Made by a program: the position numbers and the translations under genes. This document shows positions 42,942 to 52,471 of a stretch of 54,871 nucleotides of DNA, piece by piece. How positions within the stretch are numbered: the stretch's first letter is position 1; each line of letters opens with the position of its first letter. Under the pieces are notes generated by a model, which was not told the DNA's origin, did no database searches, and saw only the letters and a program-made list of their open reading frames with translations. The DNA is from an uncultured Lachnospiraceae bacterium (GTDB taxonomy: Bacteria > Bacillota > Clostridia > Lachnospirales > Lachnospiraceae), in assembly GCA_947644545.1 (NCBI GenBank), contig CANRZW010000025.1, positions 1 through 54,871 on the forward strand. Reading direction: 5' to 3'.

Positions 42942-43697
42942 TTATCCGATCCTGTTCCCCGCTTTGTCAAACCACGCTTCGCCGTTGGTCAGCACATAGT
43001 CTTCGCCGTTTAGAACAGCCTGCACATAGTCCCTGGCCGAACGCAGTCTTCGCCGGAACGCGATCCCGCCGCCAAGCAGCTGCGTTGTATGAATATCCGA
43101 TCCGGCAGTCAACGGCAGGCCATGCTGTCCGGCATAGGCAATCGCTCTCTGATCAAACGCCGGATCATTGTGCGCCATACTCCGGGAATTGGAATGAGTC
43201 GCATTCACCCCTTCCACACCGTCCACCCACTGCGGATAAAGCCGGATATCGGGGATATATCCCGCCTCCCGGAACGGGTGTGCATGAATTACCAGGCCTC
43301 CCGCCTCATGGATCAGTCGATACTGTTCCTCTACCGTTGCCGTCCTGATCTGTGAATGTGCCTTCATCCATGCACTGTCCACACCGTAGATCAGGAATTC
43401 CGTGCCGTCATACCCGGCCTCATATCCATAGAATACATCCAACCCGATCCTTGCTCCCTCTTCGGCCGCATGAAGATACCCCTGCTCAAACCGGTCTGTC
43501 CATTCTTCCCAGGACAGGCTCCTGTCTACCGTCGTATTGCCGCCCCAGTTATGATCCGTCACGAAGATTCCTGTATAACCGTATTCCTTACACGCTCTTG
43601 CCATCTCAGCCCCGGTACTGCGTGCACACGCGCTGGATTCTGCCGTGTGCAGATGAGTCTCATATAAATAAGGGTATTGTTCCCGTATTGCCGCCAT
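42942..43697 (-). CDS. PHP-domain metal-dependent phosphoesterase
   Basis: The 251-residue PHP-family protein has ETHLHTAESS (first metal motif), GIFVTDHNWGG, GLVIHAHPFREAG and LTAGSDIHT, the order of metal ligands in PHP enzymes. It likely hydrolyses a small phosphorylated substrate; polymerase or histidinol-phosphatase-specific features are absent. Start ATG at 43697 with AAAGGAACAG upstream. It lies between the PrsA-like gene and ilvE, with no clear pathway link. Confidence 0.85.
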   Translation of the reverse strand: MAAIREQYPYLYETHLHTAESSACARSTGAEMARACKEYGYTGIFVTDHNWGGNTTVDRSLSWEEWTDRFEQGYLHAAEEGARIGLDVFYGYEAGYDGTEFLIYGVDSAWMKAHSQIRTATVEEQYRLIHEAGGLVIHAHPFREAGYIPDIRLYPQWVDGVEGVNATHSNSRSMAHNDPAFDQRAIAYAGQHGLPLTAGSDIHTTQLLGGGIAFRRRLRSARDYVQAVLNGEDYVLTNGEAWFDKAGNRIG

Positions 43698-43753
43698 ATT
43701 ATATCTGTTCCTTTCTCTGTCCTGTCCCTTTCCCGACCCTATATGATTATAAA

Positions 43754-43796
43754 AGGGGATTAAATTGCGTGCCCATGCACTCTAACCTAATCCCCT
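43754..43796 (-). terminator. Terminator of ilvE
   Basis: AGGGGATTA (43754-43762) pairs with TAATCCCCT (43788-43796), with a small inner GTGC/GCAC hairpin. On the minus strand TTTTAT follows. It sits 21 nt after the ilvE stop. Confidence 0.65.
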
Positions 43797-43816
43797 CTGC
43801 CTTCATTCTTACCCCT

Positions 43817-44842
43817 TTATGCGATCACATGGATCCATCCTTCCGGCGCCTCAATCCGTCCCATCTGGATTCCTGTCAATGTATCATACAGCTTCTGCGT
43901 CACAGGCCCCATCTGCGTCATGCCGCTTGGAAAGGCGATCTCTCTTCCATGATCCACAATCCGGCCAACCGGAGAAATAACCGCTGCCGTACCACATAGA
44001 CCACACTCCGCGAACTCTGCAACTTCCTCAATCGGAATCTCTCTCTCTTCCACTTCCAAACCAAGATAGTCCTTCGCCACCACCATCAGCGAACGTCTTG
44101 TGATAGATGGCAGGATACTGTCGGACTTTGGCGTCACCACCTTATTATCCTTCGTCACGAACAGGAAATTGGCTCCTCCCGTCTCCTCCACCTTCGTCCT
44201 AGTTGCCGCATCCAGATACAGATTCTCATCGTATCCTTCCTCGTGGGCCGTCACGATAGCATGCAGGCTCATGGCATAATTCAATCCCGCCTTAATATGC
44301 CCCGTCCCATGTGGCGCTGCCCGGTCGAAATCACTTACTTTCAGGGTCAACGGCTTCACGCCGCCCTTGAAATAAGGCCCTACCGGCGTGGTAAACACTC
44401 TGAACTGATACTCATCGGCCGGCTTCACACCGATCACCGCTGAACTGGCAAACATATAAGGACGAATATACAGCGTAGCGCCGGAACCGTAAGGCGGTAC
44501 ATATGCCGCATTGGCCGCCACGGTATCGCTCACCGCCTGCACGAATCTGTCCTTCGGAAAAGCAGGCATCTCCAGACGCTTACAGGTATCCTCCATCCGC
44601 TGCGCATTCAGATCCGGACGGAAAGTCACGATACGGCCATCCTCCGTTGTATAAGCCTTCATACCTTCAAAACACGTCTGTGCATACTGAAGCACGCCGG
44701 CACACTCGTTGATCACAAGACTCGCCTCGGAAGTCAGTTCCCCTTCATCCCATGCGCCGTCTTTATAATTTGCCACAAACCTTTTGTCCGTCTCATGATA
44801 AGCAAATCCAAGGTTTGACCAGTCAATGTTCTTTTTTTCCAT
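43817..44842 (-). CDS. ilvE: Branched-chain amino acid aminotransferase
   Basis: The 341-residue class IV aminotransferase has the PLP lysine in GTGHIKAGLNYAMSL, plus the phosphate-site block YLDAATRTKVEETGGANFLFV and a GLCGTAAVISPVG segment. It exchanges amino groups among leucine, isoleucine, valine and their 2-oxo acids. ATG at 44842 with GGAGGAG is chosen over 19 additional upstream codons. A TTGACT box near 44950 with TATAAT repeats downstream gives a likely promoter. No T-box leader was seen. Confidence 0.93.
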   Translation of the reverse strand: MEKKNIDWSNLGFAYHETDKRFVANYKDGAWDEGELTSEASLVINECAGVLQYAQTCFEGMKAYTTEDGRIVTFRPDLNAQRMEDTCKRLEMPAFPKDRFVQAVSDTVAANAAYVPPYGSGATLYIRPYMFASSAVIGVKPADEYQFRVFTTPVGPYFKGGVKPLTLKVSDFDRAAPHGTGHIKAGLNYAMSLHAIVTAHEEGYDENLYLDAATRTKVEETGGANFLFVTKDNKVVTPKSDSILPSITRRSLMVVAKDYLGLEVEEREIPIEEVAEFAECGLCGTAAVISPVGRIVDHGREIAFPSGMTQMGPVTQKLYDTLTGIQMGRIEAPEGWIHVIA

Positions 44843-44972
44843 CTTCTCCTCCGTTCCGAAGCATCCGCAGCAGCGAAGGCTCTTCCCTGCCGCGTGCATC
44901 CAGTCAGTAGTCTCACTTCTTAAATTATATTATACCTTTATCCTCAAAAGTCAAGTACCGCCGTTCTTCCTC

Positions 44973-45497
44973 TTATGCCTGCGCCCCTGCCTGTGCCCCG
45001 ATTTCTCCGGTTTTCCTCTCATATTTCACAAATTCATACGCAATGTCAAAATAAGTCTGTTCCTCGCTGTCCGCCGTGATCTCCCACGCTTCATCCTGAT
45101 CTAAATCCGGGAAATAGGCGTCCGCCTCATACACATGATCGATCTTCGTCACATGCGCCACGTCACAGTAAGGCAGCATCATGCGATAAACGCTCTCACC
45201 ACCGATAATATAGACATCCTCGCTTGGATACTGCTCCAGTTCCTTAAGCAGTTCCTCCTTACTGTGCACGACCACCGCATCCTTCACCTGGTACTCCGGA
45301 TTGGTTGACAGAATGATATTCGTCCGGTTCTGTAAGGGCATCCCCTGCGGAAAAGTCTCTAACGTCTTCCGGCCAAGCACCACTACCTTACCCAGAGTCT
45401 CTTTCCGGAACATCTTATGATCCGCCGGAATGCTGACAAGCAGCCTGTTCTTACAGCCGATCGCCCAGTTACTGTCCACCGCTACAATTAAATTCAT
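44973..45497 (-). CDS. folA: Dihydrofolate reductase
   Basis: The 174-residue enzyme starts MNLIVAVDSNWAIGCKNRLL, with VVLGRKTLETFPQGMPLQNR (cofactor loop) and VYIIGGESVYRMMLPYCD (nucleotide site). It reduces dihydrofolate to tetrahydrofolate with NADPH. It lies 17 nt downstream of thyA, the usual partner that produces dihydrofolate, so the two form an operon. The C-terminus has a repetitive GAQAGAQA tail, a small oddity. Confidence 0.95.
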   Translation of the reverse strand: MNLIVAVDSNWAIGCKNRLLVSIPADHKMFRKETLGKVVVLGRKTLETFPQGMPLQNRTNIILSTNPEYQVKDAVVVHSKEELLKELEQYPSEDVYIIGGESVYRMMLPYCDVAHVTKIDHVYEADAYFPDLDQDEAWEITADSEEQTYFDIAYEFVKYERKTGEIGAQAGAQA

Positions 45498-45514
45498 ACA
45501 AATCCTCCGTCCCT

Positions 45515-46363
45515 CTAAATCGCCACCGGAATGTTCTCCACCTGCGGCCCGGTCACATAATTCTCCACACTCACGTCATCACGCGTAAACTGATAGAAAT
45601 CCTTAATATCCGGATTCAACCGGAAAACCGGCGCCTCATGGACCGGCCGCTCGATCAGCTCCCGAATGATCGGAATATGCCTGTCATAAATATGCGCATC
45701 GGCGATCACATGTACAAGCTCGCCCGCTTCCATATCACACACCTGCGCCAGCATATGCAAAAGCACCGCATACTGTACCACGTTCCAGTTGTTCGCCGTC
45801 AACACATCCTGAGACCGCTGATTCAACACCGCATTCAGGGTCAGCCTGTCATGTCCCTTCTTCTGTGTCACATTGAAGGTCATGCTGTAGGCGCATGGAT
45901 ACAGGTTCATCTCATGCAGATCCTGATGCACATAGATATTCGTCATGATGCGGCGGCTGAAGGGATTGTGCTTCAGGTCATAGATCACCCGGTCAACCTG
46001 ATCCATCATCCCTTCTTTATATTGATGCTTAACTCCCATCTGATATCCATATGCCTTGCCGATGGAACCATCCTCATCCGCCCACTCATCCCAGATATGG
46101 CTGTGCAGATCATGCACATTGTTGGACTTTTGCTGCCAGATCCACAACATCTCGTCCGTGGCGCTCTTGAGCGCCGTCCTGCGCAGCGTTATGATCGGGA
46201 ACTCCCGTGAAAGGTCGTACCGGTTCACCACCCCGAACTTCTTGACCGTATAAGCCTTCGTCCCGTCCGCCCAGTGAGGCCTGACCTTCTCCCCCTCCGT
46301 GCTCGTTCCATTCTCCAGAATATCCTTACACATTGCAATAAAAATATGATCCGCTGCGCTCAT
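45515..46363 (-). CDS. thyA: Thymidylate synthase
   Basis: The 282-residue ThyA has the catalytic cysteine in LYPCAYSMTFNVT, followed by LNAVLNQRSQDVLTANNWNV (folate and dUMP contacts) and HVIADAHIYDRHIP. It methylates dUMP to dTMP using methylene-tetrahydrofolate. The gene starts 14 nt after the beta-CASP nuclease stop and precedes folA, so three genes are probably cotranscribed. The length is typical for the longer bacterial form. Confidence 0.95.
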   Translation of the reverse strand: MSAADHIFIAMCKDILENGTSTEGEKVRPHWADGTKAYTVKKFGVVNRYDLSREFPIITLRRTALKSATDEMLWIWQQKSNNVHDLHSHIWDEWADEDGSIGKAYGYQMGVKHQYKEGMMDQVDRVIYDLKHNPFSRRIMTNIYVHQDLHEMNLYPCAYSMTFNVTQKKGHDRLTLNAVLNQRSQDVLTANNWNVVQYAVLLHMLAQVCDMEAGELVHVIADAHIYDRHIPIIRELIERPVHEAPVFRLNPDIKDFYQFTRDDVSVENYVTGPQVENIPVAI

Positions 46364-46377
46364 TCCTTATCCTCTCC

Positions 46378-47976
46378 TCAGTTTCTGTCCCATTTATCAC
46401 AGAGCGAATTGATCTGGTCCGCAAACTTCGCCAGATCCTTATTCGCACCGCCTTCGTTCTTATGAATAACAGCAAGCAGCCTCTGCCCGCTGGCAAGCAG
46501 TCTCGCAAATACGTCGGAGATACCGTGCAGTTTCTTCTTCAAGGCCTTCGGCGCCGCCTCATAGATAAACTCTCCGCCGATCAGATCAAACCGCGTACCG
46601 CTGTAAGGCGCATAGGCCTCCAGCCCGTGCTCCACTTTCAGGCATTCCGTAAACAGCTTACACACACTATCCTCACCATGTACCACGAATACTTTCTCCG
46701 GCTTGACCTTAAATCCTTCGATCCAGCGCAGCAGCCCGTTCTTGTCCGCGTGGCCGCTCATACCCACCAGCTTCACGATCTGGGCCCGGATCTCGATATG
46801 CTCGCCGAACAGCTTAACCTCTTTGGCACCTTCCACGATATGCCGTCCAAGCGTCCCCACCGCCTGATAGCCGACGAACAGGATCGTACACTCCGGCCGC
46901 CACAGGTTATGTTTCAGATGATGTCTGATTCGTCCCGCCTCACACATACCGGACGCCGATATGATAACCTTGGGTGCCAAATCGAAGTTGATCGCCTTGG
47001 ACTCATCGCTGGTGATCGCCAGCCTGAGCCCCGGAAAAGCGATCGGATTAATACCCTGCCTGATCAGTTCCATCGCTTCTTCGTCAAAGCATTCATATTC
47101 GTTCTTCTGGAAAATACCCGTGGCCTGCACTGCCAGCGGACTGTCCACATAAACCTCGAAATCTTCGTGGCCCTTGACCATCCTGTCCGCCTTCACCTGC
47201 CGCAGAAAATAGAGCATCTCCTGGGTTCTGCCCACCGCAAAGGACGGGATCACCACATTGCCGCCCTGATCAAAAGTCCTCTGCAGGATCTGCGCCAGCT
47301 CGCCGATATAATCCGGATGCTCCGCACCATGCAGCCTGTCGCCATAAGTAGATTCCATCACCACATAATCAGCGGTTTCCGTGAACTTCGGATCCTTGAT
47401 CAACGGCTGGTTACTGTTCCCGATATCCCCGGAAAAGACCAGCTTCTTAGTCGTCTCCCCTTCCGTCGCCCACACCTCGATGCTCGATGAGCCAAGCAGG
47501 TGGCCGATATCCGTAAACCGGATCCTCACACCTTCGCAGACATCCACTTCCCTGTCATACTCACAGGGAACAAGCCGTCTGATCGCGCCGTCCGCATCCT
47601 CCATCGTATACAGCGGTTCGATGATCGTCCCTGCACTTCTTAGTGCCTTACGGTTCTTCCACTCCGCTTCCTGCATCTGGATATGTGCACAGTCTCGCAG
47701 CATTATGCTGCACAGGTCGCACGTAGCCACCGTAGCATAGATTCCGCCCCGAAACCCTCTCGCATACAACAGCGGCAGAAGTCCCGAGTGATCCACATGC
47801 GCATGTGTCAGAAACACATAGTCGATCAATGCCGGATCCACCGGCAGTTCACAGTTCTCAAAGACATTGAGCCCCTGTTCCATACCATAGTCAACTAAAA
47901 TATTCTTCTCCCCGACACGCAGATAATGACAACTCCCTGTCACCTCATGATCGGCCCCAATAAACATAAGTTCCAT
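46378..47976 (-). CDS. MBL-fold beta-CASP RNA-processing nuclease
   Basis: The 532-residue protein has the metallo-beta-lactamase motif THAHVDH (57-63), a beta-CASP domain (SFAVGRTQEMLYFLRQ; IISASGMCEAGRIRHHL) and the RMMBL part (VGMSGHADKNGLLRWIEGF; VFVVHGE). This is the CPSF73/RNase J-like arrangement. It is closest to bacterial exonuclease-like MBL proteins of the Ysh1/KH-less type and is not RNase J itself. It probably cuts RNA. ATG at 47976 has GGAGGG upstream and is chosen over one two codons earlier. A promoter may overlap the palindrome at 48018-48036. Confidence 0.88.
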   Translation of the reverse strand: MELMFIGADHEVTGSCHYLRVGEKNILVDYGMEQGLNVFENCELPVDPALIDYVFLTHAHVDHSGLLPLLYARGFRGGIYATVATCDLCSIMLRDCAHIQMQEAEWKNRKALRSAGTIIEPLYTMEDADGAIRRLVPCEYDREVDVCEGVRIRFTDIGHLLGSSSIEVWATEGETTKKLVFSGDIGNSNQPLIKDPKFTETADYVVMESTYGDRLHGAEHPDYIGELAQILQRTFDQGGNVVIPSFAVGRTQEMLYFLRQVKADRMVKGHEDFEVYVDSPLAVQATGIFQKNEYECFDEEAMELIRQGINPIAFPGLRLAITSDESKAINFDLAPKVIISASGMCEAGRIRHHLKHNLWRPECTILFVGYQAVGTLGRHIVEGAKEVKLFGEHIEIRAQIVKLVGMSGHADKNGLLRWIEGFKVKPEKVFVVHGEDSVCKLFTECLKVEHGLEAYAPYSGTRFDLIGGEFIYEAAPKALKKKLHGISDVFARLLASGQRLLAVIHKNEGGANKDLAKFADQINSLCDKWDRN

Positions 47977-48017
47977 ACGCAACCCTCCTTAATTTATGAT
48001 ACCATTTTTTCAGATGA

Positions 48018-48036
48018 CCGTAAACAAAATTTACGG
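48018..48036. repeat. Perfect 7-bp palindrome between divergent genes
   Basis: CCGTAAA (48018-48024), CAAAA loop, TTTACGG (48030-48036). On the minus strand TTTACG could serve as a -35 box, with TATCAT 17 nt further downstream, so it may be an operator for the nuclease-thyA-folA operon. Confidence 0.4.
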
Positions 48037-48156
48037 ACTTTTGTGTGCACGGACTGTGACCGGCCCTTTGCCTGCCCTGCCACAGGAATCCGCCGCTGTA
48101 ACCTTTTGCCTACAGCAGGATAAAATAATAGTAACTGAAATCGAGGTATCTCCGAC

Positions 48157-48792
48157 ATGGCCACCACTTTTCCTGCCCTGCTCCTCTTCCTGACTGCCGT
48201 ATCCATAGATTCCCTGACTGCCGGACTGACCTACGGGACCCAACGGGTAAAACTGCGGCCCGCAGCCTGCCTGATTCTTATCGTTATCCCCTCTCTTTTT
48301 ATTACAACAGCCAACCGGATCGGTTCGTTTCTCTTCTTTCTTCTTCCACAGACTGCGCTGCCCTTCCTGTCCTTTACGCTGCTGGCGCTCCTTGGCTTAA
48401 GCAAGCTGACCGAAAGCCTCCTGCGTCTCCTGACACGCAAATACCCCAGTCTCACCAGAAACTGGGGCTTAAAGATCAAACAGATCAATATCATCTTTAC
48501 CGTCTACCTCTCCCCCGAAGATGCCAATCAGGAAGATCTGCAGATTCTAAGCGCCAAAGAAGCGCTTCTGCTGTCGCTTGCACTGTCACTGGACAGCGTT
48601 CTGGCAGGGATGGCTTTTACGGCCGAGCGCCTGCCCCTGCTGCCCCTTTTTCTGCTCGCTGCCCTCTTCAATCTGCTGCTCTTCGGCGCCGGATACGGCT
48701 TCGGTCATCTGGTCTCTTCTGTTCTGCGCGTCGACCTTTCCTGGCTCAGCGGCCTGTTTCTCCTCCTCTTAGCGCTGCTGGCTCTGCTGTAA
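48157..48792 (+). CDS. ytaF: Sporulation-type membrane protein YtaF (MntP-like)
   Basis: The 211-residue protein has six predicted helices arranged as two repeats: LFLTAVSIDSLTAGLTYGTQ in the first and SLALSLDSVLAGMAFT in the second. The D(S)LxxG motifs recall MntP manganese exporters and the sporulation protein YtaF. The region between repeats (SPEDANQEDLQILSAKEALL) is typical of YtaF. RBS is GAGG at long spacing (12 nt). The 3' end overlaps the convergent P-type ATPase gene by 47 nt. Confidence 0.8.
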   Translation: MATTFPALLLFLTAVSIDSLTAGLTYGTQRVKLRPAACLILIVIPSLFITTANRIGSFLFFLLPQTALPFLSFTLLALLGLSKLTESLLRLLTRKYPSLTRNWGLKIKQINIIFTVYLSPEDANQEDLQILSAKEALLLSLALSLDSVLAGMAFTAERLPLLPLFLLAALFNLLLFGAGYGFGHLVSSVLRVDLSWLSGLFLLLLALLALL

Positions 48793-51508
48793 CGGTTTCC
48801 ATGCACTCCTTTTTCTCCCGCTCCCTATACCGACTCCCATAGCCGATCGCCACAAGCAGCTCATGCACGATCAGCGGTGTGGCCGACAGGGCAATCAACT
48901 GCCCCCACTCTGTCAGCCCAAGACGCACGGAGCCGAACAACATGATCAATGGCGGAATCTCCGTCACCGCCACCTGCAGGGCGATCCCGACAACAAACGC
49001 CCCGATCATATAAGGATTATTTCTGTGATTCATCTTAAAAACAGAACGGTTCACATCCCGCATGCCGATGGCGTGGAACAACTGGCTGATCCCCAGAACC
49101 GTAAAGGCATGCGTCTGCGCCTTGGCGAGCACCGCCGATATCTGCAGCCCTTCCACAACATTGTGTAAAGTGACAGGCAGCCCCTCTGCCACAATCCGAT
49201 CATAAGGCACTTTCAGGAAAGCCGCCAGACTGACACCGCCGATCACCAGCCCGTAACAGATCACACACAACAGACCCCCTTTCGCAAACAGAGAATCTTC
49301 CTTCTTCCGGGGCCGCTCCATCATCAGGCGTTCGCTCTCATTGTCGTCCACCCCCAGAGCCAACGCCGGCAGAGAATCCGTGATCAGATTGATCCACAGG
49401 ATGAAGCTGGCCTTCAACGGACTGGGAAGCCCTGCCACGATGGTGAGTAACATCGTGATGATCTCCCCCAGATTGGAGGACAGCAGAAACAACACCGACT
49501 TCCTGATATTCTCATAGATGCCCCTTCCCTCTTTGATGGCCGTATGTATGGTGGCAAAATTGTCGTCCATCAGCACAAAATCCGCCGCCCCGCGAGCCAC
49601 ATCCGTACCGTTCATTCCCATGGCGATGCCGATATCAGCCGCCTGCAGGGACGGTGCATCGTTCACCCCGTCGCCGGTCATGGCCACCGTCTTTCCCAGC
49701 GTCCGATACCCTTCCACGATCCGCACCTTATGCTCCGGTGTCACTCTGGCAAATACCTTAAGCTCCTGCAGCCGTTGTAAAAAGCTGTGCTCTTTCAGAT
49801 GATCCAGTTCCCTGCCCGTAATACACTGTTTCGGGCTGTCTGCGATCCCCAGCTCCCTTGCAATGGAGAAGGCCGTATCCGGATGATCTCCCGTTATCAT
49901 CACCGTAGACACACCGGCCTGCTCGAAATCGGCTACCGCTCTCACAGCCTCCGGCCGCACCGGATCCTGCATACTGAGAAGCCCCAGGAAGATCATGTTC
50001 TTCTCCGTCATGCTGCCGTCCTGCGCCATAGAAAGCGCCATCACACGCCGCCCTTCCTTCATCAGGCTGCTCTGCGCCTTTGTGACCGCGTCCCGGTCAC
50101 TCTGCGTCATAGCCTGGACGCTGCCATGCACATAGATACGGTCACACCCGTCCAGAATCCGTTCCGCCGCACCTTTAGAGTAGGCGATCAGATCCTGTCC
50201 CTCACGATGCACCGTGGTCATCATCTTGCGCTCCGAATCAAATCCCTTCTCCCTGACCCTCGGAAAACATGCCCGCAGTTCGTCTATTTCCACGCCGCAG
50301 TCCCGTGCCATATAGAGCAGCGCAAGCTCCGTCGGATCCCCAATCTTCTCCTCCCCGCTTAAGATCCCGTCATTGCACAGGATGCTGCCAAGCAGGAAAT
50401 GCCGCCTTGCCCCGCCGGGTGCCTGCCCCTGATCCCACGTCGTGAACAGATCCGCAAAGCGCTCTTTACCCGTCATCCTTCCTTCCAGATAACATTCCGT
50501 CACCGTCATCTTATTCTGCGTCAGCGTTCCCGTCTTATCCGAACAGACCACCTCCACGGCTCCCAGCGTCTCCACCGAAGACAACTTGCGCACGATCGTT
50601 TTGGCCCGCACCATCCGCGACACGCTCAGCGCAAGTACAATAGTCACGATCGCCGGCAGTCCTTCCGGAACGGCGGCCACCGTAAGCGAGACGGAAGTCA
50701 GGAGCATCTCTCCCACATCCCGCTTCTGCAAAACAGCCACCACAAACAGGAAGACACAGATCCCCACTGCCAGTGCGCTGAGCACCTTGCCCAACTCTCC
50801 CAGCTTGACCTGCAGCGGCGTTAATTTCTCCTTCCCCTCATGCAGCATATCCGCAATATGCCCGATCCTGGTATCCATGCCTATGGCTGTCACCACGCCC
50901 CGGCCGCGGCCTTTTGTCACATAAGTGGACATATATGCCATATTCATGCAGCTGTTGTCTCCCGAAACTTCCACCACATGATCCGCATCCTTTTCTACCG
51001 GAACAGACTCTCCCGTTAGGGTAGACTCTTCTACGCAAATGCCGTTTGTCTCAAGCAGTCTCAGATCTGCCGGAACCATATTCCCGGCCTCCAGGAGCAC
51101 GATATCCCCCTGTACCAGATCCTCGGCGGCAATCTTCATCCGTTCCCCATCCCGCAGGACAACCGCCTGTGGCGAGGAGATCTTCTTTAACGCTTCTACC
51201 GCCTTCCCGGCTTTCCCTTCTTGAATGATGCCAACCGTCGCATTTAAGACTACCACGGTAACAATGATGATGGCATCCCCCAGCTCATGAAGCATGAGAG
51301 AGACCGCCATCGCCACCACCAGAATCAGGATCAGCGGATCGTTCAACTGTTCCAGAATCATCTGCCCCAGACTCTTCTGCTCCTGATCCTTAAGCCGGTT
51401 CGGCCCGTATTTTGCCCTGCGCTCCATCACCTCTTTCTGCCGAAGGCCTTTATCCTTGTCCGTTCCAAGCATACGGAGCGCCTCCGCTGCCGTCTTCACC
51501 TCATACAT
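48746..51508 (-). CDS. P-type calcium-translocating ATPase (SERCA/PMCA type)
   Basis: The 920-residue pump has an N-terminal cation-ATPase domain, LTGES in the actuator domain, PEGLPAIV in helix 4, phosphorylation site CSDKTGTLTQNKMTV, MTGDGVNDAPSLQAADIG and NLITDSLPALALG in helix 6. The helix 4 and 6 residues fit a calcium-binding site. It would export Ca2+ (or Mn2+). The frame is open nine codons upstream, but ATG at 51508 follows AGGAGG and is preferred. It converges on ytaF with overlapping 3' ends. Ion specificity is inferred. Confidence 0.92.
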   Translation of the reverse strand: MYEVKTAAEALRMLGTDKDKGLRQKEVMERRAKYGPNRLKDQEQKSLGQMILEQLNDPLILILVVAMAVSLMLHELGDAIIIVTVVVLNATVGIIQEGKAGKAVEALKKISSPQAVVLRDGERMKIAAEDLVQGDIVLLEAGNMVPADLRLLETNGICVEESTLTGESVPVEKDADHVVEVSGDNSCMNMAYMSTYVTKGRGRGVVTAIGMDTRIGHIADMLHEGKEKLTPLQVKLGELGKVLSALAVGICVFLFVVAVLQKRDVGEMLLTSVSLTVAAVPEGLPAIVTIVLALSVSRMVRAKTIVRKLSSVETLGAVEVVCSDKTGTLTQNKMTVTECYLEGRMTGKERFADLFTTWDQGQAPGGARRHFLLGSILCNDGILSGEEKIGDPTELALLYMARDCGVEIDELRACFPRVREKGFDSERKMMTTVHREGQDLIAYSKGAAERILDGCDRIYVHGSVQAMTQSDRDAVTKAQSSLMKEGRRVMALSMAQDGSMTEKNMIFLGLLSMQDPVRPEAVRAVADFEQAGVSTVMITGDHPDTAFSIARELGIADSPKQCITGRELDHLKEHSFLQRLQELKVFARVTPEHKVRIVEGYRTLGKTVAMTGDGVNDAPSLQAADIGIAMGMNGTDVARGAADFVLMDDNFATIHTAIKEGRGIYENIRKSVLFLLSSNLGEIITMLLTIVAGLPSPLKASFILWINLITDSLPALALGVDDNESERLMMERPRKKEDSLFAKGGLLCVICYGLVIGGVSLAAFLKVPYDRIVAEGLPVTLHNVVEGLQISAVLAKAQTHAFTVLGISQLFHAIGMRDVNRSVFKMNHRNNPYMIGAFVVGIALQVAVTEIPPLIMLFGSVRLGLTEWGQLIALSATPLIVHELLVAIGYGSRYREREKKECMETVTAEPAALRGGETGR

Positions 51509-51779
51509 GCACTTTCCTCCTGCACCTGTCATCAATTCTTTCCGGAAACAGTCACGATCGTTACTACCACGTGGTTTCTGCGGCTTCTATGACTTCTATG
51601 GCCGCTATGGCTGCTGCGGTTTCCGCCTTGCTCCACTCGCCATAGCCACACAGCAAGACCGCCTTGCCATAACCACCGGACTGCTTGTCACCGCTTTGTA
51701 TGATATATGCAGGGGATGTCCTGTTTATGCCTGCGTCACAGACATCCACGACAATTTCAGTTTAAGTACGCATAAGATA

Positions 51780-52283
51780 TCAAAAACTGCGCAGCTTATC
51801 ACTTCCGTCATCCACGGTATTCTCTATGGACCGAATCACCACATAATAGCCAAATCCCGGATTCACCTCCACGTAGATCCTATCTCCCACCTTATGGCCA
51901 AGCAGTGCCTTCCCCAACGGTGATTCCGTGCTGATCAACCCTTCCAGAGAATTGCCGCGCACCGTAGTGACCAGCTTGTATTTCTCCACAAGGTCATCCT
52001 CCTCAAAATAAACCTCCACCGTATTGTTCATGCCAACCTCGTCCTCCGCCGATTCGTCGGAGACAATCACTGCCGTTTTGATCATTCTCTCCAGATAACG
52101 GATCCGGCTCTCGTTCTGATTCTTTACCTTCTTCGCCGCATGATATTCAAAGTTCTCACTCAGATCGCCATGCGCCCGGGCTGTCTTTACATCCTCCAGC
52201 GCCTCTTTACGCACCACCAGCTTGCGATATTCGATCTCCTCCTCCATCTTCTTGATATCCTGTTTTGTCAGTTCATTATGCAT
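51780..52283 (-). CDS. greA: Transcription elongation factor GreA
   Basis: The 167-residue protein has an N-terminal coiled-coil hairpin (EEIEYRKLVVRKEALEDVKT; ARAHGDLSENFEYHAAKKVK), whose acidic tip residues stimulate RNA cleavage in backtracked RNA polymerase. The FKBP-like C-terminal domain has ISTESPLGKALLGHKVGD. The start region overlaps by 8 nt the 3' end of a decayed gene upstream. The 18-nt tandem repeats lie about 135 nt before the start. Housekeeping function. Confidence 0.95.
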   Translation of the reverse strand: MHNELTKQDIKKMEEEIEYRKLVVRKEALEDVKTARAHGDLSENFEYHAAKKVKNQNESRIRYLERMIKTAVIVSDESAEDEVGMNNTVEVYFEEDDLVEKYKLVTTVRGNSLEGLISTESPLGKALLGHKVGDRIYVEVNPGFGYYVVIRSIENTVDDGSDKLRSF

Positions 52284-52345
52284 AGTCCTGCTCCCTTCCT
52301 TTACTCTCTGTATGACCGTCAGACGGCCATTCGCCCCATAACGAA

Positions 52346-52375
52346 AAGAGACAGCTCACTTCCCAACCGTCTCTT
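52346..52375 (-). terminator. Terminator-like hairpin upstream of greA
   Basis: AAGAGAC (52346-52352) and GTCTCTT (52369-52375) pair across 16 nt. On the minus strand TTTTCG follows. It could end transcription of the broken TIGR04076 gene before greA. Confidence 0.5.
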
Positions 52376-52417
52376 CTATCCTCATCTGTTACTGTCCCGC
52401 CGCTGCTCCTGCGCGGA

Positions 52418-52471
52418 TTTGACCACAGTCTGCTATTTGACCGCATTCTGCTATTTGACCACAGTCTGCAA
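52418..52471. repeat. Three tandem 18-nt repeats
   Basis: Units at 52418-52435, 52436-52453 and 52454-52471 follow TTTGACCACAGTCTGCTA with few changes (the middle unit has CCGCATTC). The 18-nt period encodes a six-residue unit (SRLWSN) on the minus strand in the aberrant tail of the TIGR04076 frame. Confidence 0.85.

Noticed and set aside
44843..44972. T-box riboswitch upstream of ilvE
   Set aside because: The leader is only about 100 nt, with no specifier loop, T-box sequence or terminator/antiterminator pair.
46462..47490. Plus-strand ORF of 342 codons
   Set aside because: Antisense to the beta-CASP nuclease; no family motif.
51564..51749. 61-codon minus-strand ORF between greA and the P-type ATPase
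   Set aside because: No ribosome binding site before its ATG, no homology recognised, and part of it is low-complexity GCCATA-like repetition. The stretch 51509-51779 otherwise shows no gene.
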